A stretch of 64,000 nt of DNA from Copromyces sp. CBS 386.78 (Eukaryota > Ascomycota > Sordariomycetes > Sordariales > Sordariaceae): positions 62,001 through 126,000 of the forward strand of contig MU839107.1 of assembly GCA_030685235.1 (NCBI GenBank), read 5' to 3'. This document shows positions 9,687 through 20,486 of this stretch, in pieces (position 1 is the first letter of the stretch; every line of letters starts with the position of its first letter). Under the pieces are notes generated by a model, which had not been told where the DNA came from, did not search any database, and saw only the letters and a program-made list of their open reading frames with translations. Both the position numbers and the translations under genes were made by a program.

Positions 9687-12600
9687 TGAAGGCTCTGTAA
9701 GTGGCTGCTGTCCAAGTGTCTTGACCGTCGACAGTCAACTACGAGTCGGATTGTACGCACACACGAACTGGGCCTACCAAGATATGGCTAACATACGAAC
9801 CTCTAAACCGTCAGATTTGTCCTGATCAACGGGATTGAGGGGCTGGAAAGCAACAATGATTGAATCGACAGCGAAACACGGCTCCATGCTTACCAAGTTA
9901 ATATCCGAGTACTGGCCAAATGCGATGGTCAAAGTCTTTGACTTCTTCGACAAAAATGACCCGCTCCAGCAGGTCCACAACGGTTACCTCTGCCAGCATG
10001 CTCAAAGTATCATTGACCAGCTGAATCACGCTGTGAAAGCTTCGCCGGGTGTGAGTTTTACCCCCAACACATCTCGTGGTGTTATCCGAAATGATATCTG
10101 ACTATGAAAACATGTACTGCACATAGGGTCGTGCCGATTCCGTCCCAGTGGTATTTCTTGCTCACAATATAGGCGGCGCACTGGCTCAGAGGGTAACATC
10201 AAGAACGCCCACACTTGATAGTGCTCATGAACTTACTCGGCACATTTAGGTCCTGCATTTGGCTCTCCAGCATACTTCCTCCCAATGGATTGCTATTTGG
10301 GCAGTTGCCGTTGTACGTTTCTCTTGTTTATTCGTACCAATCACAGGCAAGGCTGACGAAAGATGGTTGTAGCACATTGTTGACTATCCTGTCGCCTATG
10401 AGCAGTCCGAGTGGGAGGACTACGTTCTCAGACTTATTGGGAATACCAAACTAAATCTTTGGCACCTTTCCGGCATCCTTGAGGGGTTTCCAAGTGCGTT
10501 GGCCCAGATAAACCTCGAGTTTTCGTTCATCTCGGACGCATTCAACGTTCATTATCACAACATTCAACAGCCAGTAAGTTCACCATACCCAAGCTACACG
10601 ATTTCTAGGTAGTCACACCATACTTAACAAAATCAGGATTTAAGATTCCTTCTTGATGTTAAGTATGGCAAGGCAAAGTCTCGTGGCTGTTGGGGCTTCC
10701 ACGAGGACCAAACTGAATTCATTGACATGCTAGCCAGCATCAACGAGGATATTCTCAATACATCGTGGGATGTATTCAAAGGTAAACATATTCGCATTTG
10801 CCCCTGAAATCCTCGCTTGTTCGCATCCGAAATCCTTACTGATATTGCTTTTCTCAAATTAGAGACGCGCGAGCCATTCTGGAGGAAACCTTACCACGAG
10901 CTCCTCTACCAAAGGTACATTGCGGTTCCTGAAGTAGCCTTGGGCTGGTTGATTCCAAATCATCAACTTCACCCAATCCTTCAGAGAAGCTTGGATCACG
11001 AGGACTCGGATCTGAAATCCTGGAGGGAATCTTCCAAGTCGGAAGCTTTGCTGGTCACAGGGCCCCCAGGATCTGGAGCCAAACACCTAGCATGCTGGGC
11101 TATTACGACACTGCGACCAGAGTCAATGGCCGATAAAGCGGACATGCTGGTTTTGAGTTACGATTTCGATTGCCAGGACACGAGACGAAACACTGAGCGC
11201 TCCCTACTTGCCTCTTTGATTCAACAAGTCGTCATCCTGAAGCCCGACAGTGGTCAACATATACGAATGCACCTTGAAAGTTTCTCCGACTTACGCATTC
11301 CTGATATGCCGTGTAACCTGTTATGGAGCTTGCTGAAGACCCTCTTGCAGGCCGTTAGAGCTCGTCGAATATTCTTGGTAATACACGCCATCGACCAGTG
11401 CCTAGAAGCTGCACCATTGCAGAACCCCCCACGGGCAGTTGCACGCAAACTCGCAGATCTCTCGCTGGGATGTCAAGAATCATATGGCAGACACATGAAG
11501 ATCCTCATGACGACCTCGGGGCTTCTGGATCTAGGGCAAGATACATACACCCGGCGGATCGACCTTGGCGGCGATGGCTACAAAGACCTTGTCCAAAATA
11601 TCGTCAGGGAGAAAGTGTCAACCGTCATATCTCAAGCGCCTGCCTGGAGGGAATTTGAAGAGGAGATTCTGGAAAAGCTTTGCGCAAAGGAACACACCCA
11701 TCTCCAGATCATGCTCAACCTCAAGATCTTGGAACAAATCACAGTTCCCTCAACGAAGGAAGGCATACGGTGTTGGCTGTCCAAACCTTTGCCGTTCAGT
11801 TCAGGGTTTTTGCAGCTAGAAATACGCGACGTCCCGTCAGCCAGAAACATTCTCAGCTGGGTATCATACGCAGTTCGACCACTTACCATTCGCGAACTCT
11901 CGGTGGCGGTAGCCCTGCAGAACTTGGCAATTGATGGGCTCAAGTTTCGAAGCACGTCTTTGAAGTCGCTTGAAGCAATGATCTCTTCCAATCTAACAAG
12001 GGACATTGAGAGCGCCGTGAAGGTACTCATTGATATCGGTGATGATCAACATGTGACGCTTGCTCATCACACTTTACGCAAATCTCTGGAAAGCGAGGGG
12101 ACATTGTTATGGCCAGAGCAACATGCGTCAATTGCGGGGCAGTGCTTACTTTATATGTCGCTCTGTTCTCAGCACAACTCTACCTCGCAGCCTGCAGGTA
12201 CCGATACTTACAACACCACTTCGCTTCTGGCATATTCGCAGCACTACTGGATACAGCATTATACCCTCGCGGAATCACCCAACGATGACCTTGATCAACA
12301 GGTGCTATGCTTTCTTTCCGACGAAGAGTCACTCGCGCTCAGATCATGGGCCAGAACATACAAGATGACTTTTGGCAACACAACACCGGAAGATATTCTT
12401 CACGACAAGCCGCGCCCGGGTGCGTGGGGCGACCGGCCAGCGGAAAACCTTTTACGGCTCAGGGTTGAGGATCCTTTACTCTTGGCCATTCAGCTCGGCT
12501 TTGGTCGAATTGTGCGGATGATTCTCGCAAAGGAAGACTTTCAGCAGCAACCAAAGAGGCTTGAAAAGGCACTCATACTCTCCGCGTGCTGCCTGTCCCA

Positions 12601-14288
12601 GACGTCCGACATTATGGCGGATCTCCTCCCCCATACCTCGTCAAGTCATGACTTCCGCACCGCACTTCGTAGTGCAGCAGCGTACGGCAACACTAATTGT
12701 GTTGAACTACTGTTAAACTACCTGTGCGCTTCTGGAAAGGATCCGGCAAATCACGAAAAAAGCTCCCATTACCCGCTCATTCTCGCAGCCTCAGGCGGGC
12801 ACAAATCAACGGTTGAGCTGCTGATGAAACGAGGTTTCAGATGTCACGATACTGGATACCACATGAGTGAATATGGAGTTACTGCAGTACAGCAGGCTGC
12901 CAGGCTGGGCGATGCCGAAACAATGTCAGTCATGAGGGAGTTGAACAAAGAAGATTTCAACCGTACACAAGGACGGTCCAAAGACCTCAATCCGCTTGGA
13001 TCTGCATGTTGGATAGGGTCATCATCCGTCATTGACATCGTTCTTATGGATGAGGAACAGCGGGTACTGAGATTCGGTCCTGAAGGCGGGTCGGCGTTAA
13101 ACGACCTGTCTGCTGGAATGATCCTGCTGTGTATCGCGTCTACCGGTAACCTCGCAATGTTCGACAAGTTCTCTATCGTGGGCAAATATCCCTTCAGTAC
13201 GCTGTGCCGGAGCTATCGATATGACGATTATCCGCACTACTTCAAAGAGCGCGCCTTGTCACTTGGTCATTTTCTAGGACGGATTGCCTGCACCGAGGTA
13301 ATCAAGTTCTTGGTAGAAAAAGAACAGCACACACTTAAGGGCGAAGGAGATACAATGAAGAAGAACGAACGCATGAAGGCATTTGACGACGAGGCAAGCG
13401 GCTGCGTTAAGCGCGCCATACGGCGAATGAACAATGACCTTGCAATTTGGCTGTCGGCGAAGATAAACAAGCCAGTGTGGGATGAATGGATTGAATCGGC
13501 AGTGTCATCCGGTAACCTCACTCTGGTTGATTACTTCGCCAAGCATGGAACTCCAGTGAGTGCCAGTCTCACCACCAAGAACGGTGTCATGCATTGGGTG
13601 GAGCACCTAGAAAATGCGGTGGATTCGAAGAACCGAGTCCATGTGGCGAGATACCTAGCCAACATCTTGCAAGGGGCTAGGGGTTCGGTCAGCCAGCATT
13701 TGGAGCCAAAGACACCTGAGCTTGCATCGTTGTTTATCCGTGCTGCACGACGTGGTAATACATTTTGCCTCCGCGAGCTGTATCGCGAGCTGTTTGTCCC
13801 CTTTGACCTCGCGGGAGCATGGGGCACGATATTGGAGAACGCTATCGGAGTTTGTACTCCGACTATCATTAACGACCTGTTCAAATGGAAACCTGAAGGT
13901 CATAAACCATCCGTGTCTCTTTGGGAGCGGGCGACTCGTAGGGCCGTTGCGATTGCGGATGATGAAACCAGGTTGGAGCGTGTCCGCCTGCTACTTGCCA
14001 ATGGGATTTTGGCCCCAAATCCGGCAGGAAAAGGTCGCACAACACCCCTCCATATTGCTGTCGACGGCGGTTGGGGAGATGGCAATGTTGTGGAGCTGTT
14101 GTTGCAAGCAGGAGCGAATCCCAATGCTGAGGCAGAGTCTTCGGAAACTCCCGTGCATCTCGCTGCCCGTAGGTACGTCTCCAGAAATATCTTTCGCCTT
14201 TTGCTTCTCTACGGTGGAGACCCCAATGTATACACCCGGGAAGGCCAAAATGCGCTGCACTTGGCGATACGCAAGGGAGACCCTGAAA

Positions 14289-14296
14289 GAGTTAAG
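14289..14296. repeat. Left copy of 8-bp target-site duplication
   Basis: GAGTTAAG lies directly before the element's left terminus and recurs exactly at 15032-15039. Leaving out one copy with the element rejoins the ankyrin frame, so this was the original target site. Confidence 0.9.
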
Positions 14297-14339
14297 GGGG
14301 AAGCCTAGCTACACCCACCCCAAACCTACCGGCACCCAG
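14297..14339 (+). repeat. Left terminal inverted repeat of the hAT-like element
   Basis: 43 bp, ending in ...GGCACCCAG. It differs from the right repeat at one base (C versus T near position 25 of the repeat). Confidence 0.9.
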
Positions 14340-14596
14340 TTTTTTTCTGGGATCCACAAAACAGTGGGGCAGCCAGCTGGATGACAGTTGACATTGAAAA
14401 TCCCGTTTTTACCCGCTAAATTTCGTCTTTCTAATGCATTGAAACATTGATCCAGCTTGGTCAAAATTTTCGAACTTAACACTTTACTGTACACTTTTAC
14501 TCCAGACCGCTCCCCTTTGTACTACCAGTTTGCACCACCAGTTTGTACTACCACTTTACACGTCGTATATTATTATTATCAACACTCCTAACGTAG

Positions 14597-14767
14597 ATAC
14601 GTAGCTGTATCGAGGTGGCTGAAAATGAGGAGGACGACGAGTTGACTAGGCACTGGGTGGAGAGGGTTCGAGAGGAGAGGAGGAGGGAGGAGGCACAGCG
14701 GGCACCCATTGAGATATCTTCTAAACTTTCGTCCCTTGAGAGCGATTTTGATTGGGATGCGATATAG
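14597..14767 (+). pseudogene. Possible remnant of the transposase C-terminus inside the element
   Basis: An open frame without a start, between stops at 14594 and 14765. It is acidic then basic (AENEEDDEL; RVREERRREEAQR) and ends LESDFDWDAI. An acidic, aromatic ending is plausible for a hAT transposase tail, but the dimerisation motif is absent, so this is only a suggestion based on position within the element. Confidence 0.35.
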
Positions 14768-14988
14768 CGAGTAGATAGAGCAGTCAATCTGCAGTACATT
14801 GTACTAAACACCATAGATGAATCACGAGATTTGACTGATTTCACGAGATTTGACTGATCTGGGTTACGGCATACTCTGGGTCACATGGCTGGGTGATTCA
14901 AATGGTAATGACCATTCAAAACGGTTAGTTTTACCGCTAAAACTCGATATTTTACATGACAGCTGCCACCTGGGTGCCAGTAGGAAAA

Positions 14989-15031
14989 CTGGGTGCCGGT
15001 AGGTTTAGGGTGGGTGTAGCTAGGCTTCCCC
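14989..15031 (-). repeat. Right terminal inverted repeat of the hAT-like element
   Basis: 43 bp, CTGGGTGCCGGTAGG at the inner side, GGCTTCCCC at the outer end. A second CTGGGTGCCAGTAGG lies just inside at 14970-14984, a possible subterminal transposase-binding repeat. Confidence 0.9.
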
Positions 15032-15039
15032 GAGTTAAG
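15032..15039. repeat. Right copy of 8-bp target-site duplication
   Basis: GAGTTAAG, identical to 14289-14296. Confidence 0.9.
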
Positions 15040-17110
15040 ACACTCCTTGATCCCTGGATTCAAAACGAATGTTGCGAAGAAGATCCCGCCCGTCCCATGT
15101 CCCTCCGCCGGAACAATTCCTGGAAGCAACATAAGGTTCCTCGTCCAACCAGCGACTTGCCTATTACAGAGAATCTCAAACGACCTTTAGTGGACGCAGA
15201 GATGCGCTTACCTTGTGATAAGCATGGCAGGACGCCGCTCATCTTTGCATTCGAGGAGTGGGAGTATAAGGTTGTGCCTATGCTACTGTCAGCAGGCGCA
15301 GACCCCAATCTTCAGGACTCTGGCATGTGCACGCCTCTCTATGCCGCCATGTACGCTGCGTCGTATTACTCGGGCTCTAAGCGTGAGAACTTCGAGTTGG
15401 TCAAGGCGCTCATTGACCACAATGCGGATGTGAATCTCGCCCCCGGCCATCCATTCGGCAGTCCGCTACATTTCCTTGCCCATATGGTCCCCCATCAAGA
15501 TGAGTACTTCAGCAAGACGGCAGACCTTTTTCTCCAAAAAAAGGCGAACATCAATGCCCAAGACTCCTGCGGGTTTACTCCACTGATGAGGTACTTATGC
15601 CAGTATCGAGTTCAGTCAATGCGCTTTTCTACAGCACCGTCAAGTCTTTTGGCGAGATTCATAGACGAGACGTCGCCGCCTCTCACCAACTGCCTCGGCA
15701 AATCCGCTTTGCACTACGCTGCCTTCTATTACGAAACATTCGACGTGATGAAGATGCTTTTGGAAGCTGGGGCAAACCCACTTGCGCGCGACAACCTTGG
15801 ACATACTCCGTTGTATTACTGTCTCCTCAGCGAAGACTGCGAGTTGGCTTCTGCTTGGTCTGAACGGGTTCGAACCTTGATGAGGGCCATTCCGGCAGCG
15901 GACCGACAACTTGCCCTGTCCGAAGCTATCCTCGCAGCAGTAAAGACAGGGCTGGAGGAACGGTTGGATATGGTGTTGAGTGAGAGAGAAGAGGGTCTCG
16001 ATCTTCTTCTTGACATCCCTGACAATAGTGGATACCTGGCCTTGGACATTGCCTATTCGTTTGGGAAACAATATGAAACGGCTACTCAAAAGATCATTGC
16101 GTTGGGAGGCAAAACAGGGTCGGACGATCAAAAGAAGAGCCCTACTCGATGGAACGAGAATGACCGGAGCGAATACCTTCGCGTGTCAAAGAATGGGATG
16201 GAGGTGTCTCTCGTGGGTAAGCTATGCCTAGAATCCAGAACCACGTCTTGTCCACCGATAAAGGCTAAACCCGTGTGAATCGCAGAATACCGAACGGTTA
16301 CCCGCTACCCGATCCAATTCATAAATAGTGTGCGGGCAGATCACCCCATACCAACCAAGGGGAGTCGATTTTACTTCGAGGTAGAAGTCCTCGACAATTA
16401 TATCGGTCCCAAGTAAGTCTCCTACGAACATGTCGTTACCCACTTCCGTCCGTTTTGGCCAGACACAGACTGACGGTATCGTTTTCAAAAAAAATCATAG
16501 TGCGATCGCGATTGGCTTCCAAACAGAACAGTGCACATTACGTGGTTGCGCAGGCTGGGAGAGAGGCTCATGGGGCTATCACAGCGATGACGGGCAGGTG
16601 TACACCTTCAGCGAGCCTCTCTACTCCTATAGAAAGGACGATATACGCCCCACACCATACTCGCAAAAGGACATAATTGGTGTTTTCGTAGACCTGCCCC
16701 GCCAAAGGGCTAGGTTTCGGAAGAACAATCAGTGGGTCGCAGATTGGTTCTACGGCGTGGTTGGGCAACTGTACCCGACTGTATCGTTCTATATCCAAGA
16801 AAATGATTTCACCCCGAGGGTAAAGGTCAACTTTGGCAATGGGGCGAAGGGAAAGAAAGGCGGGTTCAGGTACCCGCCGAAGAAGGAAGACTGGGGAGAC
16901 GGGACGTCTGAAAGTGGGGGTGGTGATGATGAGGAGGAGGAGGAGGAGAAGAAGAAGGAAAAAGACGACGAGAAGGAGAATAAAGAGCAGGAGGACGATG
17001 ATGATGAGGAGGAGGATGACGTTGATGATGAGGGCGACGATGTTGATGAGGAGGAGGATGATGTTGATGACGAGGATGACGACGAGGAAGACGACATCGA
17101 GTCAGATTAG

Positions 17111-17281
17111 GGGGAAGAAGACGACGACGACGACGACGACGATGACGCGAGGATAAAGATTCGGACGGATGATGTGACACCTGAAACGGAGGAAAAGTGG
17201 CTTGATGACCTAAAATCTGAAGAAATGGAAAAGAAAAATTGGATGAATGGAAAGCCGACGAGGCGGCGCGGTAGCGTGTAA
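17111..17281 (+). other. In-frame coding-like tail after the NLR stop codon
   Basis: After the TAG at 17108-17110 the same frame stays open for 56 more codons to a TAA at 17279-17281. It continues the acidic run (nine or ten Asp) and then reads as ordinary protein: ARIKIRTDD, TPETEEKWLDDL, KKNWMNGKPTRRRGSV. This suggests the TAG is a later nonsense mutation in a once longer protein, or less likely a readthrough site. Confidence 0.55.
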
Positions 17282-18178
17282 ACGGTGTAGATGTGGGGTT
17301 GATGCACGTCTGTTATTTCGTTGGATAAATTGCTGTATTTTTTTTGAATCATAAGGCATTTGCATTTACAGATCTATGTGAAACCAATACGCAACGAAAC
17401 TATGGAAATGAAAAGAGTGATTGAGACTTGATGAAGGGAGCCACCCAAAAAGCTTGAAGGACAAAGGCGGTTTGCGAAAGTCTCGTTTCGGGTTATAACA
17501 GAACATTTACTGATTGAGATCCCCTACTTATTATGTTCACTACTGTTCCAGCTGGTAGGTTTGTTAGTTGTTAGTCAGGTAACAAAACAAGCCCAATCGC
17601 TAGACAGACAGAGCCGGATACCACTACCGCCTCAACTGCATTCATGTATTGACATGAGACGTTACATGTAAATTACTCTTCCATATAATTTGTCAAATTT
17701 GTTCACCTGGTGCTCTTCCGGCCATGTCCATTGATGGATGCTCGCCCGTCCTTTACTTGTGTGTGGCACAAAAACGCTTGACCCTCAGCGTACGGTTTCC
17801 TCCATCGACGCTTCTTGAAATGGATTTGTTAATATACTACACAGGACAATACGGCACAAAGCTTGAAAATTACAAGAATATGCAAACATTTGACGATACC
17901 ATCAACGGAATCACGATCATATCGGGCTCCTGGCAAAGATGTCAGGTTGAAGATTCTCATCAATTATGCCTTCCACCTATGTCATAAAATCATGTGTCCA
18001 AAACCTATCATCATCCACATTGTTAAAAACGAGGATATATCCACCACCTCGCATCCTTGGTTACGTATATCATCATCATACCCATCCAACTCCCTTCTCA
18101 CTTCTCATAATGAAACCCCTTCAAACTTCCTCCCCACAGCAACTAACATCAGTAAGGAAAAACCCAAAGATAAGCATC
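17282..18178. other. Intergenic region between convergent genes
   Basis: About 900 bases of moderate AT content. It includes a short T run at 17339-17345. No gene or RNA was recognised. Confidence 0.4.
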
Positions 18179-20486
18179 CTAAACCCTCTCCACCTCATTC
18201 CTCTGCGTCTTTCCCACACCTTCTCCCCCTTCACCAACCTCACTTGCACTGCCAGTCCCATCATGTCCATGCCCACCAGCAACAGCCCCCCTAACGACCT
18301 CCTCCCCCGCCACCTCCCTAACATCCTCATCCTCAGAAACATCAAAGCTCCTCCCAAGGTACTCGGGCCCCACCAGCGTCAGCAGTATAACATACGCATA
18401 CACACACCCCATAAAGATACAAATGACCTTGCCGTATTCATACCTCTCCACCTTCCCCCCCTTTCTTGCAAGAGGGAACCTCTCCCCAATCGTACTCTCA
18501 ATCGTGCTACTCGCCGAGCTAACCAGATTTCCCAACTGATAACTCGTCCCGACAACAAACGTCCTAAACGCCCCCGGACTCAACTCCATCAAATGAATAG
18601 GAATCACGCCCCAAGCACCCTGCACAGCGAACTGCTCAAAGAAGGCCGGCGCAACGACGGCTTCGCTTGAAATAAACGTGTAGGGATACAACAGCGCGCC
18701 GCCGACGACGCACATGACAATGATACTAATCCGCCGACCAAAGATCTGGGACGCAAAACCGACGACGACTCCGCCGGCCATGGCCCCCAGGTTGGCGACC
18801 ACCTGCGTGACCGTCACGGCGTTGGCGCCAAAGGCGTATTGCGACCTCAGCATCGTGGGGTACAAGTCTTGAGAGCCGTGCGACATAAAGTTGAATCCGG
18901 CCATGAGGAGGACCAGGTAAATGAGCATGAGCCAGTGTTTCTTGAGGGCGACCTTGCCTTCCCGCAGGAAAGTAGCTGACACTCCTCCTTTCTCCCCGCC
19001 CCCATGTGCACCGCTAGCGCGCGCGGTGCGCCTCACAGAAGCATGTTGTTCGTAGATGTCCGTCTCGGGGAGCATCAGACGGAAAGCGATGATTAGCACG
19101 GGGGGGCAGGCGCCGAACCAGAATAAAGGACGCCAGCCGTGCGAGGTGGTGTTTACCAGTCCGCGAGCGAAAGCGGTTGCCAAAAGGTAGCCGAAGGCGT
19201 AACCTTGTTGGAGCAAGCCCGACATTAGACCCCGGCAGGAGGGGGGCAGGTCTTCGAGGGCGGTGGCGGCCGCGTTGCCGTAGAGACCGCCCATGGCGAT
19301 GCCGAAGAGGGCGCGGCAGGCGAGGAATTGGGAGTAGGTTTGGGAGAAGCCGGTGCCCTATGCGTTTGGTGTCAGTAGGTGAGTGTCTATTTTGATGTGC
19401 AGATGCCATGGTGGTGGTGGTGGTGGTGGTGATGATGGTGATGATAAGATGGTGGTTGGATGCGAGTCCCAAAGCCAAGACCCCATCTTCCCCAAAGTCC
19501 CAAGCGCCGAAAAGAAAACAAACAAGCTTTCCGTCGCTTCGTTCGACGTTCCAACAAAGAAAAGCCAAGACGTCAACGGCGTTCCTGGGCGCAGTCTTGG
19601 CGCATCCTTTTTGTCAAACAAGCATTGCCCTGCCTTTGCCAAGTCATGTTTGACCATTCGGTTGCTCCCGAAAATTGCGGGGGAAGGGGGACCAGGAATA
19701 TCCCATGACATCACCTCCACTTTGTCCACTTTGTCGTCTTCTCACTCGCATCAAAAGAGAGAGAAAAAAAAAGATGAAAAAAAACTCACCAACTCCAAAA
19801 CAATAAAAAGCAAATTATTAACCACAAAAGGCCACTTGCGTCCATACCGATCAGCCGCGATACCAAACAAAATGGCGCCGACAGACCGTAACATGAGGAC
19901 AAGCGTGATGCCCCATGTGATGTCCGTGTTGGACTTGCCAAAGTCTTGGGCTAGCTCCGAGACGGTGAGGGAGACGGTGAAGAAGTCGAAGGCGTCCCAT
20001 GTCTGGTGTATTTGCCGTGAGGTTAGTATTATGGGGAGGTATGGTGTAAGTGGGTGGGCCGGCCGTGTGCCGAGTTTGGATGCAGTGAGTTGAGAATGGA
20101 AGTGAATGTTGACAACGGCAAGCTGAAGGCCATGTGGGGACTGGATATCGCGGTCATGAGAGGGAGATGGGAAAGAGCGCAGCAGCGACGACAAGATCCA
20201 CGATAAAAGAACTAACCCAAGCAAAAAACGCCACCCCAAAGAAGGCCCACTGCCTTGCCGTAATCATCCTCAACAACTTGATCGGGTTCGGCGCCGGTCT
20301 CATCGCCGGCTTAAGCGTTGTGAACCGCGTCTTGATGTATTGGCCGATTGACATGCCATGATGCGGAGCTTGTTCGTGGCCATTTTCGTCCATGATTGTT
20401 TCCATACCGGTGTTTTCGGTGTGCTGGTGGACGCCGCCGGTGCCGTGGCCGGGCGGGCCCGCTTTTTCGGGGTCCGGGGATGACAT
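18179..20486 (-). CDS. Jen1-type monocarboxylate/proton symporter (MFS)
   Basis: Three exons on the minus strand: 20486-20217, 20002-19790, 19357-18179, all joined in phase 0, giving 553 residues. Donors GTTAGT and GTGAGT and acceptors CAG and TAG support the model. The Jen1 signature NFMSHGSQDLYPT is complete (the N-x-x-S/T-H-x-S/T-Q-D-x-x-x-T motif that lines the lactate/pyruvate path). Also visible are the MFS loop ADRYGRKWP, FGRRISII, and an EFAQ-like helix AFFEQFAVQGAWGVIP. The N-terminus is a hydrophilic cytosolic tail with His and Gly; the C-terminal tail is acidic. It should import lactate, pyruvate or related acids at the plasma membrane. Jen1 genes are usually glucose-repressed and acid-induced; no site was identified here. 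Confidence 0.92.

Larger units (their letters stand above)
14297..15031 (+). mobile_element. 735-bp hAT-like nonautonomous DNA transposon inserted in the NLR gene
   Basis: Left end 14297-14339 begins GGGGAAGCCTAGCTACACCC; right end 14989-15031 is its inverted complement over 43 bp with a single mismatch. Both ends are flanked by an identical 8-bp GAGTTAAG. Eight-bp target duplications are typical of the hAT superfamily. Inside there is no complete transposase, only a 57-codon open frame that looks like a transposase tail, so it appears to be an internally deleted derivative needing a helper. The near-perfect ends and target copies and the still-open host frame suggest a recent insertion. It places a TAG in the host frame within its first 12 bases. 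Confidence 0.9.
9687..17281 (+). pseudogene. NLR-type receptor gene (alpha/beta-hydrolase, NACHT, ankyrins, SPRY), broken by a transposon
   Basis: Exons: uncertain first exon (ATG 9687?), about 9840-10050, 10127-10192, 10250-10312, 10373-10573, 10637-10781, 10863-16216 (split by an element at 14297-15031), 16286-16412, 16501-17110. All joined phases agree if the element and one target copy are left out, giving roughly 2,000 residues. Domains: a SesB-like alpha/beta-hydrolase with a damaged nucleophile elbow (LAHNIGGALAQ); a NACHT-type NTPase with P-loop GPPGSGAKH and Walker B FLVIHAIDQC; a winged-helix region (NILSWVSYAVRPLTIRELS); many ankyrin units (TPLHIAVDGG, SAGADPNLQ, SALHYAAFYY); a SPRY domain (RADHPIPTKGSRFYFEVEV, AIAIGF, GCAGWERGSWGYHSDDG); and an acidic tail. 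This is the architecture of fungal NLRs that trigger recognition or cell death. The start is unsure: the best acceptor (9814) gives another frame than the one at 9839. The insertion truncates the protein inside the ankyrins. Confidence 0.8.

Noticed and set aside
16789..17180. Long Ser-, Arg- or Met-rich frames on both strands opposite the acidic tail
   Set aside because: They are other-frame readings of the GAC/GAG repeats coding for the acidic C-terminus of the NLR.
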